From assembly GCA_946894095.1 (NCBI GenBank), contig OX335653.1, positions 9,739,001 through 9,803,000 on the forward strand: DNA of 64,000 bases. Reading direction: 5' to 3'. Positions 54,506 to 64,000 of the stretch are shown one piece after another. Position 1 is the stretch's first letter. The number at the start of each line of letters is the position of its first letter. The translations under genes were made by a program, and so were the position numbers. Source of the stretch: Incurvaria masculella (taxonomy: Eukaryota > Arthropoda > Insecta > Lepidoptera > Incurvariidae). The notes beneath the pieces were generated by a model that ran no database searches, had not been told where the DNA came from, and worked only from the letters and a program-made list of their open reading frames with translations.

Positions 54506-57486
54506 CTGTCGTCAACAACAAACGTTGTTTGATTGTGACCATGTACCATCATTTAAAATTTAATCCATTTCGAATTTAATTTAGTATTAATTTTCAATTG
54601 CACCTCTTCGCCTTATTTGGCGGAGTGTAAAATGTTTAGTCTTCGGTAAATCGGTGTATTAAAAGCAAGAATACTCTGAGGTGACAGGAAAGCAAAGCGG
54701 CAAGCAGCAAGGAAAGAGCAGCGAAGGAGAGTTAATGTAAAGCTAAGTCACCGCTGGGGAGAAAGGGATAGCCACGATATGGCAAGATAAACTTGTGAAA
54801 TGGGAGATCTAGATATGGATCTAGATCTGCTCTAACCCACAACCTGTCTTAATCGGTGGCCTAACGTACACGTATCCCGATACGCAGCAGGTGACGTTTC
54901 CTTCGAACTGTATCGTATGCTGATCATTAACCGCATCGGGTACAAGGTGTCGGTGCTTGCCTGTATGGTGAGGTGTTTGGCACGCGTCTAGCAGACTATT
55001 CCTTTCCTCGTCACTTTCGCCAAAGAGAAGGCCGATGTTACGGGGACCTGTTTGCTGCAAGTTTTCGCCTGGATGATTGCAGTTTTAGTTCCTAGGTGCG
55101 AATGCATTATACCGAAGATACAAGTCCGCCAGGTAACTGTGCAGTGTGAGCTGTTCATCCTAACTTCCAGAAAGGCTAGTGGGCCTTGACCGTATTAATG
55201 CGCTGGTGTTGAAGATTTCGGCTCCAGAATTAGCTCCTCTCCTAACCCCCTCTTACCGCCTATCGTATTTCAGTGGATATGTGTCTGTTGCGTACTTAAA
55301 AAAGATCATTGTGTGTACTCAGCCATTCTTTGCCTTTGGAACGCTTTATTAACTTTCAGTTGATGTATTTAGAGAACAATTAACTCCTCAGCAATTAGCT
55401 TTCCCAACCCAGTTGGTTGGACGTCTCCTTGCATTGCTTGCCTCGCAAGCGTAAGCTGTCGTGTCTTGTACCTAAGTCCAGTACATGAGTGTCATGATAC
55501 CTATGTGAGTTGTTGCAATACCTTTTTAGTTTGTCGCGCAGGCAAGCGAGTGCGCTGGCACGCAGCTTTGAGCTGCGGAACAGCACGAAGGCACTGGAGT
55601 AGCGCATCTCCTTGCGTTGCTCAGTGCAGTACAGCTTTTTGTACTCCAAGTCTTTCAATTGAATGTGTTAAGAAACCCATACGGGTTGTCGCAATATCTG
55701 GGTAGTTTACTTTGGAGATAAGCGAGTACGTTGGTATGCATCATCGTAAAGATTTGTTATGACAGTTAGCAGTGACCGCCTCCTTCACTCGGAGTCCAAG
55801 ATGTGATTGTTAAGCTGCATGTGTTGTTGAAATACCTGGGTAATTTGTCGCGTAGATAGGCGAGTACATTGCCAGGTAGAGTAGTGTTGCGCGACAGCAC
55901 GAAGGCACTGAGGTAGCGCGTCTCCTCGCGTTGCTCAGCGCAGTGCAGCAACAGCGCCCATGTCTTGTACTCTGTGTCTAGAACGTACGTATTGTATACG
56001 CCGGCATCTGTAAAGTCAAATCAAGTAAGATCTTAAAAATGATCCCAGTGAAAAGTGGTCCTTATGTGATGTATGCCCAGTCGAGCATTATTTGATTCTA
56101 GGTGTTGAACAGAATCTCACACAGGAATCTTATTCATACCTTATTGTTAGGGTTGCTTTCAAACCATTGTAATCTAATTTCATATAGGTTGCACATTTAA
56201 AGGGATAATATTATACTCCTTATCCTGTTACTATGTGATCAGACGTGATCAGTTTATGACAGAAATACGAGATGGTAATAAAACTAAATGTTTCTAATTT
56301 TTTCTTGTTGCCACTGGAGTCTTGTTGCCATCGCTTCAAGGTCCTTGCTTACGGGTGACGCTTGGTTCGGGTCACTTATTTCCCTAAAATATGTTTGAGA
56401 TAGGTAATGGCTGGTTCTGGGCCTGCGATGTTGCCTGCTCCAATTGGCAACATGTTAGATGGCAAGCATAGTCGTAGCAAATATTTGTCATGATGCGATG
56501 CATGCGGCATGATGCAACATGCATTCTCATAAGTTCATCTGATTAATTTATTGTTTTTACCTGTGTTTTCTCCTATCATTAATTATATGTATTTGCTGTT
56601 AAGAGGCACGTCAGGACTGAACTAGAAAAACAAACTGACTTATTCAAAGCTAGAAATCGAAAAGAGAATGGTAAATGTAAGCAGTGACAAAAAGTTATAG
56701 TTAGACTAACTAAGTGGACGTCCAGCGAATTTTCTGGCCAGTTTTTTTCGTTGTGATTGTTAAACTAACTAAAAAAACATCCGAATACCTTTAGATGATG
56801 AATAAACAATAATTATAATACTTAGCATACAAGTTTTCTCAGCGTGCGTCCAGTGCGCTGGCTCGGCGAGGTCTACCCGCCACGTGATGTTCCCAAGCAG
56901 AGCTTCCTTCAGCGGGTCGTCGGCGAATTCATAAGTGAAGTTCATCGTCACACCAGGAGTCCAATCTACCGAGCCATCTGCAAATATATGCATTAAGTTA
57001 ACTCATGTTTTCACTACCTCCAGTTACCCGTAAGTAACTTTCGGTTTCATTGGTATTCATGGTCTAACCGAAAGGTAACTTTGGGATGTATGCAGCTGAT
57101 GGGGGTGGAACGGGTCGTAAGTCTATGTATGAGCATGACCTTACATGTATGAAGTTAAGTAAAAGTAAAATAAGTATTTTTTTATTAATATTTTATAAGG
57201 AATTTAAGCAATGTCGATGAGTTGGGATTCATGCAAGTTCCTAGGGCACGCCAGCATAGGAGCTCCGGTATAAGCGATCAAAAAATATCGTTGTTGCAAT
57301 ATATCAGTGATTGCTCTTTGTTAGTGTGTATAATGAAAACAATTCAAAGTATATAGAAAAATAATATTCAACATTACCAGCCCCATAGACGTGATCTTCC
57401 TGAGTGAAAACAGCGCGCATGCAGCTGTAGGACAGCGCCTCCTCCGCGCTCGCATAATACTCCACAACATACCACGCGCCCAGCAT
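54223..57486 (-). CDS. secreted lipocalin (apolipoprotein D-like), 3' exons
   Basis: Four exons with matching phases: 57486-57378, 56977-56831, 56007-55836, 54505-54223. They encode MLGAWYVVEYYASAEEALSY, SCMRAVF (the G-x-W motif of lipocalins and the first strand), DGSVDWTPGVTMNFTYEFAD, GNITWRVDLAEPAHWT, YAGVYNTYVLDTEYKTWALL, LHCAEQREETRYLSAFVLSR, LAYLRDKLPRYQVDVRYVFP and IPHTACA. This is a one-domain eight-strand barrel that carries small lipophilic ligands outside the cell. The N-terminal exon with the signal peptide is not found within the window and must lie upstream, beyond the BEL element. About 75 residues follow the last conserved Cys, forming an acidic repeat tail unusual for the family. 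Confidence 0.85.
54821..55060 (-). pseudogene. open frame in lipocalin intron, perhaps a worn clip-domain exon
   Basis: LLFGESDEERNSLLDACQTP, HHTGKHRHLV, HTIQFEGNVTCCVSGYVYVR then a stop. The ACQTP..G..HLV....TCC spacing recalls a serine-protease clip domain that has lost two cysteines. No splice logic connects it to the lipocalin. Identity weak. Confidence 0.25.
55395..55800 (-). pseudogene. tandem degenerate copies of the lipocalin exon at 55836-56007
   Basis: 55522-55658 reads DLEYKKLYCTEQRKEMRYSS, AFVLFRSSKLRASALACLRD, KLKR with a donor-like gtattg kept, but it lacks the exon start and the TWALLL segment. 55690-55745 repeats only the exon's 3' end (TACTCGCTTATCTCC..AAACTACCCAG on the minus strand). 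Both lie downstream of the real exon in gene direction. Confidence 0.8.
55836..56007 (-). CDS. lipocalin exon
   Basis: 172 bp, acceptor tttacag, donor gtattt. AGVYNTYVLDTEYKTWALLL, HCAEQREETRYLSAFVLSRN, TTLPGNVLAYLRDKLP. It contains the second conserved lipocalin region (TEY) and the core Cys. Confidence 0.87.
56831..56977 (-). CDS. lipocalin exon
   Basis: 147 bp, acceptor atttgcag, donor gtatgc. GSVDWTPGVTMNFTYEFADD, PLKEALLGNITWRVDLAEPA, HWTHAEK; two N-glycosylation sequons (NFT, NIT). Confidence 0.85.
57008..57120. mobile_element. small foldback MITE, second copy
   Basis: Same family as 43365-43492 (TGTTTTCACTACCTCC, GTAACTTTCGGTTTCA, TCTAACCGAAAGGTAAC, GGGTGGAACGGG). Confidence 0.65.
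57378..57486 (-). CDS. lipocalin exon with G-x-W motif
   Basis: 109 bp, acceptor gtatcttag, donor gtaatg. MLGAWYVVEYYASAEEALSY, SCMRAVFTQEDHVYGA. The only one of five local copies with Trp, frame and donor. Confidence 0.85.
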
Positions 57487-57510
57487 CTAAGATACAACAT
57501 TGTGTTCGAT

Positions 57511-57955
57511 TAGTACAAAGCCGTCTCTTCATGAGTGAAGACGAAGTATATGTAGCCGTAGGACAGCGCCTCTCTGCGTTCACGCAGTACTCCACCACGA
57601 ACAACACGCCCAACATCTACGACACAATATTGTGTTTGATCACGGCCGCTTTCTTCCTGAGTGAAGACGGCGCGCATGCAGCTGTAGTGCAGCGCCTCCT
57701 CCGCGCTCACATAGTTCTCCAACACGATCAACGCGCCCAACATCTACGACATAATATTGTGTTTTATTGTGGCCGCCTTCTTCTGAGTGAAGACAGCGCG
57801 CATGTAGCTGTAGGACAGAGGCTCCCACGCGTTCGCGTAGTACTCTACTACCACTCGCCCGGTATCCACGACATATCAAAGAAAATAATACATTGACATA
57901 GGCGAGCTCTTCCTATATCAAGACGACAGTGAGGAGCACATGCAGTTGTAGGATA
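57511..57955 (-). pseudogene. four tandem copies of the lipocalin G-x-W exon
   Basis: Starts at 57616, 57743, about 57868 and a scrap at 57905-57955, spaced 130, 127 and about 125 bp. The copy at 57743 is open for 40 codons (MLGALIVLENYVSAEEALHY, SCMRAVF) with an acceptor gtcgtag, but Trp is Leu and no donor remains. The copy at 57616 has a frameshift and again Leu for Trp. The copy near 57868 has lost the acceptor and carries stops. Confidence 0.8.
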
Positions 57956-57972
57956 GCGCAGTGGTTGTTTTA

Positions 57973-58400
57973 AGGTGGCCCAACCCGGCGGCCTCAACTC
58001 ATTTGCGGGCACGGTACAAAACCGTGCTGTTGCGCTCTGGGACCTTCTCTGTTTCTAAGAATAAGACAGTCTCCGTGATGAGGAAGATGCAACCTGAAAG
58101 ACAATGTGCATAGTGTATGATTTGGTAAGATTTACGAAAATTTTAATTTCAAAACGACTCATAGCTAAAAGTAAACCACGACCGCTGTAGTCAAAAATCT
58201 AACAAAAACCAAATAGATTCTAAATCTTGCTTAAATAAGCTATGTCTGATGACTAATATTTTTTAAATGTTCTTACTTTATCATTGCGTAATCCACCTCC
58301 AAAGTTATTGTATAAAACGCGCGAAAAATCCGAACTTTCGGACGTTATAACTTGGAAACCAAACACAATTTTACAATGACAATGGTCATCAGACATCTAG
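57973..58400. mobile_element. TTAA-flanked element, second copy, truncated
   Basis: TTAAGGTGGCCCAACCCGG start and long similarity to 23531-24633 without the nested insertion. It stops at GACATCTAG (58400) where the BEL LTR begins. Confidence 0.75.
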
Positions 58401-58814
58401 TGTATGGTTTACATCTATTGAGCGCCAAATAATAAAACGCGACCGTTTCTGATGATATTTAATTGGACACTGAATTACAGAAGTCCGCGAGCGGGCAACC
58501 CGCGCCGCGGCCGTTGACCTGCTTTGTAGGCAAAATTGTGCGGTGTCCCGTGCACCGTACATGCTCCCGAGCGAGGGAGAGACTCTCAGAATTACATCCT
58601 AATCATAATACAATTAATAGTTAGAATGAACATTGTTTTAAAAATATAGTCTCTTAGAACGATGAATGTTAAAAATGTAAATGTAGGTAAATTTAAGTAG
58701 TCTTAACAAGATTGTTGAAACACTTGTTTTGGAAATATCGGAGAAGTGGCGATGTCACTTTGCGCTTTAGGCTCACTTACAAAACGCGCACTATCACTCA
58801 ACTGACACTGCACA
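58401..58814 (-). mobile_element. probable 3' LTR of the BEL/Pao element
   Basis: Bounded by TGTATGG (plus strand) and TGCACA, giving TG..CA ends on the element's strand. A purine-rich AGAAGGGACACTTA lies just before it in element direction. The outer edge is exact because the interrupted TTAA-type repeat ends there. The inner edge is inferred, and the partner LTR is beyond the window. Confidence 0.5.
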
Positions 58815-58936
58815 TAAGTGTCCCTTCTGGGGGTGGCGGTAGGTTGAGAGTCGCCTCCCGCCGCCGCCGCAGCCTCCATCGCCGTAGTCACAGTCTGCGC
58901 CGCCTGCGCCGGCGGCGCTACGTCGAGTCGATGACG

Positions 58937-60541
58937 TCACCGCTGCTGCGTTCTCCATACGAAGATCGCTCCGGCGATGGTCGCTAATCCAACCATCCCG
59001 TAGATTAAACTGTAGTGATGCACGTCGTGGTAGGATATCGATTGCTCTAATGGTCTCTCATTCTCTTTCAACGCATGTATTTTGTTGTTGATTTCCTCGA
59101 GCAGTCTTTCTCTGCTGTCAGCTTCTGGATCGACAGTTGTATAGTTGGTTTCCGGAAGACTGATATTGATAACGTGATTTATAGGTGCGATCTTTGGTAT
59201 ATATACATTTGAAGTGTAGGTAGTTTCACTTTCGTGATTGTTATGTGAGTATATGGTAAACAATTCGCCCTTTATGACGCAGTTTTGACCCATGCTGAAG
59301 ATGCCCGCGTGGTTGAGCTGTAGTATTTCTACTCGGCGATCGCATGTTACTCGAATTTTGCATGGTTGGCAACAATAGAATAGGAATGTATTTGTTGCGC
59401 TCAGTGCTGTCCATTTGTGTTCGCAAGCCACGAGATTCATTTTGCATTTTTGGGTTGATATGTCGAAGATGCATATGTCGTAATCAGACTTAATATTACT
59501 GATAGGGGTTTGTAGATGACACAATCTTGTTGAGGTATCGTAGGGAATACATTTTTGAAGATCATTTTCCGTCATCGTTATAAATGTGTCCCTTTGAAGG
59601 TTCATTGCCATAATGTCTGCGACGGGAATCACGGTTCTCATTTCGTTTCCGATCCTGTGGGGAATTGGGAATACATTGTAGATTTCGTAACTGTCGCGAC
59701 TGATTAGGGGAATTCTTGTTTCAAAAATTAGGAATTGCTTTGTCATTCGTGCTCTGACACTTAATAGTGGATAGATTTTTGTTAGTTCAAGGGTTGGTAG
59801 CGATAAATCGGTAGTTAGTTGTCCTGATATGATATTAAGTTCCTTCCGTAGTTGCTCAGGGGGGATCATATGTGGGTTGAATTTTCCGTCTTGAATATTC
59901 GTGACCGTCTCTACCAGGGTGTCTTGAATTCCTTTTATGTGTAGTAATATGTTAGTAGCGGTGATGGCTGATAATATGAACTCGTTAACCAATTCGGTGT
60001 TTTCAAGCTCTGATTTAAGTTTTCTTTCGAAAGATTCTATTTTGATAATGCGCTGATTAATTGCCTTATGTTGTTTTGTCATCGTGTTTTCAGTTCTTTT
60101 CAATAAGTTGAACTCGGATTCTATTATGGATGTCTGATTTTTCCACAATAACTCCAAATGTCTCTCATTATGTCTGGTAAGGGCGATATCCTTCGCATAT
60201 TGTTCCGCGAAATGCTCGTCCAATACTCCGAACAGACTGTTAGCGAGGTACCTGACACCGTTGATAAGGCCTCGCCTCGACCTTGCTGGATGGAAATGCT
60301 GATATTGCAGAATGCTGTCATAATGTTGCAACTCCTTGTATTCGTGACTCAGTTGTAAGAGGATACCTTCACAATATGAAGGATCATTCAATAGCCGACA
60401 TATGTTTTCAAGGTGATTGTTGTATTTTTGTAAGGCTGTCTTTCCTTCCCAATATGGGTTTACGTCGTAATAAACCACGAGTTTCCATTGGTCTCGGATA
60501 AGTTGCATGTCCGCTACTCTGTCGAAGTAGAGACTTTGCAT
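58937..60541 (-). CDS. insect fusion-envelope (baculovirus F-like) Env
   Basis: 534 open codons. RSRR at 87-90 is a furin-type cleavage site, followed by a Gly/Leu-rich fusion-peptide-like segment. Long helical/coiled-coil stretches follow to about 210, then a Cys-rich ectodomain, and a hydrophobic membrane anchor near 510-528 with a very short tail. This layout is that of the F-like envelopes of insect errantiviruses and some BEL elements. The frame starts at ATG 60541 right after an in-frame stop; a signal-peptide-like segment is encoded just upstream in the pol frame, so the gene is broken at its 5' end. Confidence 0.8.
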   Translation of the reverse strand: MQSLYFDRVADMQLIRDQWKLVVYYDVNPYWEGKTALQKYNNHLENICRLLNDPSYCEGILLQLSHEYKELQHYDSILQYQHFHPARSRRGLINGVRYLANSLFGVLDEHFAEQYAKDIALTRHNERHLELLWKNQTSIIESEFNLLKRTENTMTKQHKAINQRIIKIESFERKLKSELENTELVNEFILSAITATNILLHIKGIQDTLVETVTNIQDGKFNPHMIPPEQLRKELNIISGQLTTDLSLPTLELTKIYPLLSVRARMTKQFLIFETRIPLISRDSYEIYNVFPIPHRIGNEMRTVIPVADIMAMNLQRDTFITMTENDLQKCIPYDTSTRLCHLQTPISNIKSDYDICIFDISTQKCKMNLVACEHKWTALSATNTFLFYCCQPCKIRVTCDRRVEILQLNHAGIFSMGQNCVIKGELFTIYSHNNHESETTYTSNVYIPKIAPINHVINISLPETNYTTVDPEADSRERLLEEINNKIHALKENERPLEQSISYHDVHHYSLIYGMVGLATIAGAIFVWRTQQR

Positions 60542-62549
60542 TCAGCGATGTTGTATTAAATGAAGATGCATGCGATCCCGTTAAAGTGGAGAAGATAAGC
60601 ATGCATTGTAAAAGTGCCGTCAGCACTAAATTGACGCTCCGTCCTATGGCTCGCCGCCGTGGGGGGTCTTTCGGTAGTGTTGGTTCCTTTTCTGCTGATT
60701 CTATGAGGATTTTGTTATCAATTATTTGTTTCAGCCAGGAAATCTCCCTTTGAAGTACTCTGCTTGCCATTCGTTTAAGCGTTGCTAGGAACGCCGATGA
60801 AGACAGATCCGAAACTAGTTCCAAATGTGTAGCCTTTGTGGCCATACACACGAAGACTGCTATGTATCCTTTGCTCGTTTTTATTCCTCGACCTTTGTTT
60901 GCTTTTACTTCTACATTTCCTGTGAAGTCAACTCCTGTGTGATAAAAGGGGCGTGTAGGGTTGATCCTGGATGCTGGTAGATCCCCCATTAATTGGGTCA
61001 TTTTTGTTGGATTGTGTCTTCTGCAACAGACACAATTTCGAAGCCGTTTTTTGATCGTTCGATTGCCCCCAACGATCCAGTATTTTTGTCGTAGGTATGC
61101 TGCTGTCAACCGCGCTCCTCCGTGAAACGTTTGCGCGTGCGCGTTATCTATGAGTAGATCGGTAATTTCACACTCATTCGCGACGATGACAGGATGTTTC
61201 ATTTCTGTGCTTATGTAAGCATTCTCTAGTCGTCCGCCGACTCGGAGAATTCCGTCTTTATCTAAGAACGGGTTTAGGTCACAGATTTTGCTTTTTCTGT
61301 GAATCAACTCTCCGTCTTGTAGGTATTTTATTTCGGTACTAAAGTGATTTAGTTGAGTTTGTTTAAGAACCAAATTTTCAGATTTTCTCAGCTCTTGTAC
61401 TGTGAGAAAGGGTTGTTTTTCGCTACTCTTTGATATAGCTCTTAGTACCCAAGCGAGCACGCGCACTACCTTTCTATATGAGCTGTATTTTTGGAGTAAT
61501 TTGTGTATTATGCTTTCATTGCTGTTTTGTATAACTACATTAGTTAGGGTTGTCTTTCTTATCTCTTGATCTGTTTCGTAAGTTTTTCGTTCTGATGTTT
61601 TGTCCTCAGTGTAAGTCGAAAGCCAATGAGGGCCTAGCCACCACAGGGGATAATCTTTGAGCTGAGAGGCTGTTATACCTCGGCTGGCACAGTCCGCCGG
61701 GTTTTCGGCTGATTTGACGTAGTGCCAGCTTTCAGTGGGCATGCTTTCAGTGATCTGTTTCACTCTGTTTGCTATGAATGGTTTCCATTTATCGGGACTA
61801 CCTTGGAGCCAGCCTAGGACGACTTTGGAATCTGTCCAACCGAAAATCTTGATGGAATGAGCGGTCAGGCATGCAGTTACCTTTGACATGAGCTTTGATA
61901 GTAGGAGCGCACCGCATAGTTCTAATCTAGGCAGTGAAACCTCTTTGGTGGCTGGTACTAGTCTGGACTTTGCTGAGACTAGACTTATGAATGGTTGACC
62001 TTTACTGATTATCTTGCTGTATATGACACATGCGTAAGCTTTGTTCGAGGCATCAGAGAATCCGTGTAACTCTATTTCGTCCCTTTGCTGCGTGCCAATC
62101 CATCTAGGTATCTCCAGCTGATTGATATGTTCTAAGTCCGATTTTAATTTTAACAACTCTGTGTTAATTTGATCTGGCAGTTTACTGTCCCAGTCAAGGT
62201 TTAGTTTCCAGACAGTCTGAAATAGTAGTTTAAGTTTAGTTGTGACTGGCACAATCCAGCCTTGCGGATCATAGACCTTAGAAATGTCTGATAGGAGCGC
62301 TCTTTTAGTGAGTACTTGTTTGGAAGACTCCATCTTTAATGAAAATGTAAAAACGTCACTTTGAGGATTCCAGCTGATACCTAGAGTCTTTTTTGTTCCA
62401 GCTTCTTTGAAATCGAAACTTTCTTGATTCGTGCCATCTTGTAGCAGCGCAGAAGCGTTTGATGACCACTTTCGGAGGTTGAATCCTCCTGCCCTCAGAA
62501 GATTAATGAGATCCCTCTGGAGCTGCAGTGCTGCTTCCGTAGAAAGCAT
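60408..62549 (-). pseudogene. Pao-type pol: RNase H and truncated integrase
   Basis: 713 open codons beginning after the RT catalytic motif. RNase H-like words: ELHGFSDASNKAYACVIY and FGWTDSKVVLGWLQGSPDKW. Integrase zinc-binding H-H-C-C (HAQTFHGG..CVCC) and the first catalytic Asp (TGVDFTG) are present. At about 60760 the integrase is cut: the second Asp and the Glu are missing, and the frame passes into a segment with a hydrophobic signal-like stretch (NLVLTALLQCMLIFSTLTG) that overlaps the start of env. Integration-defective. Confidence 0.85.
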
Positions 62550-63943
62550 CCATGTAACACATAATCCATGTAGAATGATTCTTCTAGAACCTTTACTGCT
62601 TGACTTTCTTGGTAGTTCTCTCGCTCCTCACTTGCTAATTGCTTCAGCGTCATCATGGCGAGGAATGGCGCTGCCTTTGTACCGTAGGTCACAGTGGTGA
62701 GCTGGTATTCACGTAGCGCCTCGGCGGGGGAGTTTCTCCATATGATTTTTTGATATTTTTGGTCTTGTTCGTTGACCCAAATCTGTCTAAACATTTTTTC
62801 GATATCTGCAGTAAATGCTATTGGAAATTGTCTCCATTTAAGTATCAATGATTGTAGATCTTGTTGTAAGTTTGGACCCTTTTGCATTAAATCATTCAAA
62901 CTATATCCAGTCGACGTTTTAGCTGATGCGTTATAAACTACACGCAGCGCCGTGGTCGTTGACTCTGAACGTTGCACACAATGGTGCGGTAAGTAACAGT
63001 CCGTTTTATGCTGACCTGTCGATGGTTTCATGTGACCCTCCCCCTGTTCTTGATACTCACTCACGAATGATTTATATTGTGTCGCAATGGTTTCGTTTTT
63101 TCCGAGTTTCCGTTCAAGTTGTTTAAATTGTGCAATGGCCATCGCTCTCGACGTGCCTAAGTTTTCCGTGAAGTTATTTTTCATTGGTAGTCGAACTTCA
63201 TAGCTACCATTTTTTCTGCGTTTGGTTGTCGCTTGGTAGTACTCGACGCACTGGCATTCTTCCGCTGAGAGACTTGTTTCTTCTGGGATATCTTCTATTT
63301 CCGAGAATCTTTGAATATCTTCCATGTTATTAATGACGACGTTGCAATGCAATGTTTTCACATTCCCACTTAGAATCCATCCAAGAAGCGTTTGTTGTGC
63401 GACTGGCAGACTTTGGTCAGACTTGCTCAGTCCATTTAAAATAATATTTGAATATATTTCGGCTCCCAGAAGAAGATCCACTGGCTGGCTGACATAAAAG
63501 TAAGGATCCGCAAGGTTGAGACCCTCCAGGTGCGACCATGATGGTCGCGGAAACGTGTAATTTGGCAAATTTTTTATCAGGTTGTTCATTATGACGACAT
63601 CCGTGTTGAATGAATAATCGCTGCATGTGGATGCGCAGGTTATATTTATTATACCTTTACAGTTGCTTTGTTTTGCACCTATGCCGGAGATAGTGCCCTT
63701 GTAGCTTCGTCGGCAGAGATTCAACTGCTGCGCTGCATTTTCCGAGATGAGCGATGACTGGGACCCTTGGTCAATAAGTGCTCGCATTTTAACATATTTC
63801 CCGTCCTTTGTTTGGACCTTGACAATCGCTGTGGCTAGAAGAATTTCACACAAGTTGTGTTGTTGCGATACATGAGAGCTTGCCTTCGGGATTGCATTTC
63901 CATTCCAATTTGAACATTTCGGCGTGACGAATGCCTCGTGCAA
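62495..63943 (-). pseudogene. Pao-type protease and reverse transcriptase N-terminal part
   Basis: 482 open codons. Protease active site DQGS at 58-61 (LIDQGSQSSLISENAA). RT fingers/palm: VVYNASAKTSTGYSLNDLMQ, FTADIEKMFRQIWVNEQDQ (first catalytic Asp) and TYGTKAAPFLAM. The metal-binding motif at 458-461 reads YMDY where YMDD is expected, and a frameshift follows at once, so the polymerase is inactive. Confidence 0.88.
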
Positions 63944-64000
63944 AAGTGTGTTGTGAAATCCGTTGCATTGACGACAACGACTTTCTGAAGCACATAATTC
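63944..64000 (-). pseudogene. gag zinc knuckle, continues off window
   Basis: Upstream of the ATG and in the same frame: SRCRQCNGFHNTLLHE, the C-x2-C-x4-H..LLH knuckle that precedes the protease in BEL/Pao elements. The frame is open to the window edge. Confidence 0.75.

Larger units (their letters stand above)
58401..64000 (-). mobile_element. BEL/Pao retroelement with envelope gene, decayed, incomplete in window
   Basis: Order on the minus strand: zinc knuckle (63944-64000), protease and RT (62495-63943), RNase H and part of integrase (60408-62549), Env (58937-60541), 3' LTR. The Pao-type words HGFSDASNKAYACVIY, PRLELCGALLLSKLM, NPADCASRGI place it. It is disabled by a changed RT catalytic site, a frameshift within pol, a deletion in integrase and a frame break at the start of env. 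An old insect endogenous retroelement. Confidence 0.88.

Noticed and set aside
54217..54579. 120-codon plus-strand frame opposite the lipocalin last exon
   Set aside because: The repetitive Val/Asp composition is the antisense of the acidic repeat. The minus strand has the splice-consistent lipocalin frame.

Overview
The window is eukaryotic and insect-like, most probably a moth or butterfly. It has intron-split genes with GT-AG borders, AT-rich introns with GC-rich exons, Helitrons of the lepidopteran type (5' TCTAATA, 3' hairpin plus CTAGT), tRNA-headed SINEs, BEL/Pao and Penelope-like retroelements, and a short (CCTAA)n tract matching the insect telomere repeat. All gene calls come from translating exons by eye and checking splice phases. 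No search was run.

Layout. (1) 1-6640, plus strand: the last five exons of CASK, covering the end of the SH3/hook region and the guanylate kinase-like domain to the stop. (2) 6641-14707: 3' UTR/intergenic sequence with SINEs. (3) 14708-32067, minus strand: a complete anosmin-1 (Kal1) gene in eight coding exons whose phases all agree: signal peptide, Cys-box, WAP domain and three FN3 units. Its 11.7 kb last intron holds a tandem Helitron array (16360-21960), LINE ORF1 and RT fragments, a TTAA-flanked element carrying a nested hairpin, and a foldback with hammerhead-like arms. (4) 34257-35701: a compact LTR element (TRIM-like) with 137-bp LTRs and a 5-bp target duplication. (5) 38489-41440, minus: an uninterrupted 983-codon ORF of a non-LTR retrotransposon with a restriction-like endonuclease. 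(6) 44224-45482, minus: the 3' end of an unrecognised gene, next to a Penelope-like GIY-YIG fragment. A TATA box and signal-peptide exon lie at 48286-48413. (7) 54223-57486, minus: the last four exons of a secreted lipocalin with an acidic repeat tail. (8) 58401-64000, minus: most of a decayed BEL/Pao element with an insect-type fusion envelope gene. It has broken through a TTAA-type element and runs off the window.

The most unusual feature is a shared habit of the host genes. In all four of them (CASK, anosmin, lipocalin, and the unknown minus-strand gene) one or more exons have been copied locally in tandem, usually with intronic bases and a splice site, and left at different stages of decay. 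Seven exons are affected. One copy, in the CASK guanylate kinase domain (5426-5601), keeps both splice sites and an open frame. Because it is 176 bp long and only 26 bp from the original, it can only be used instead of it, so it is a candidate recently born mutually exclusive exon.
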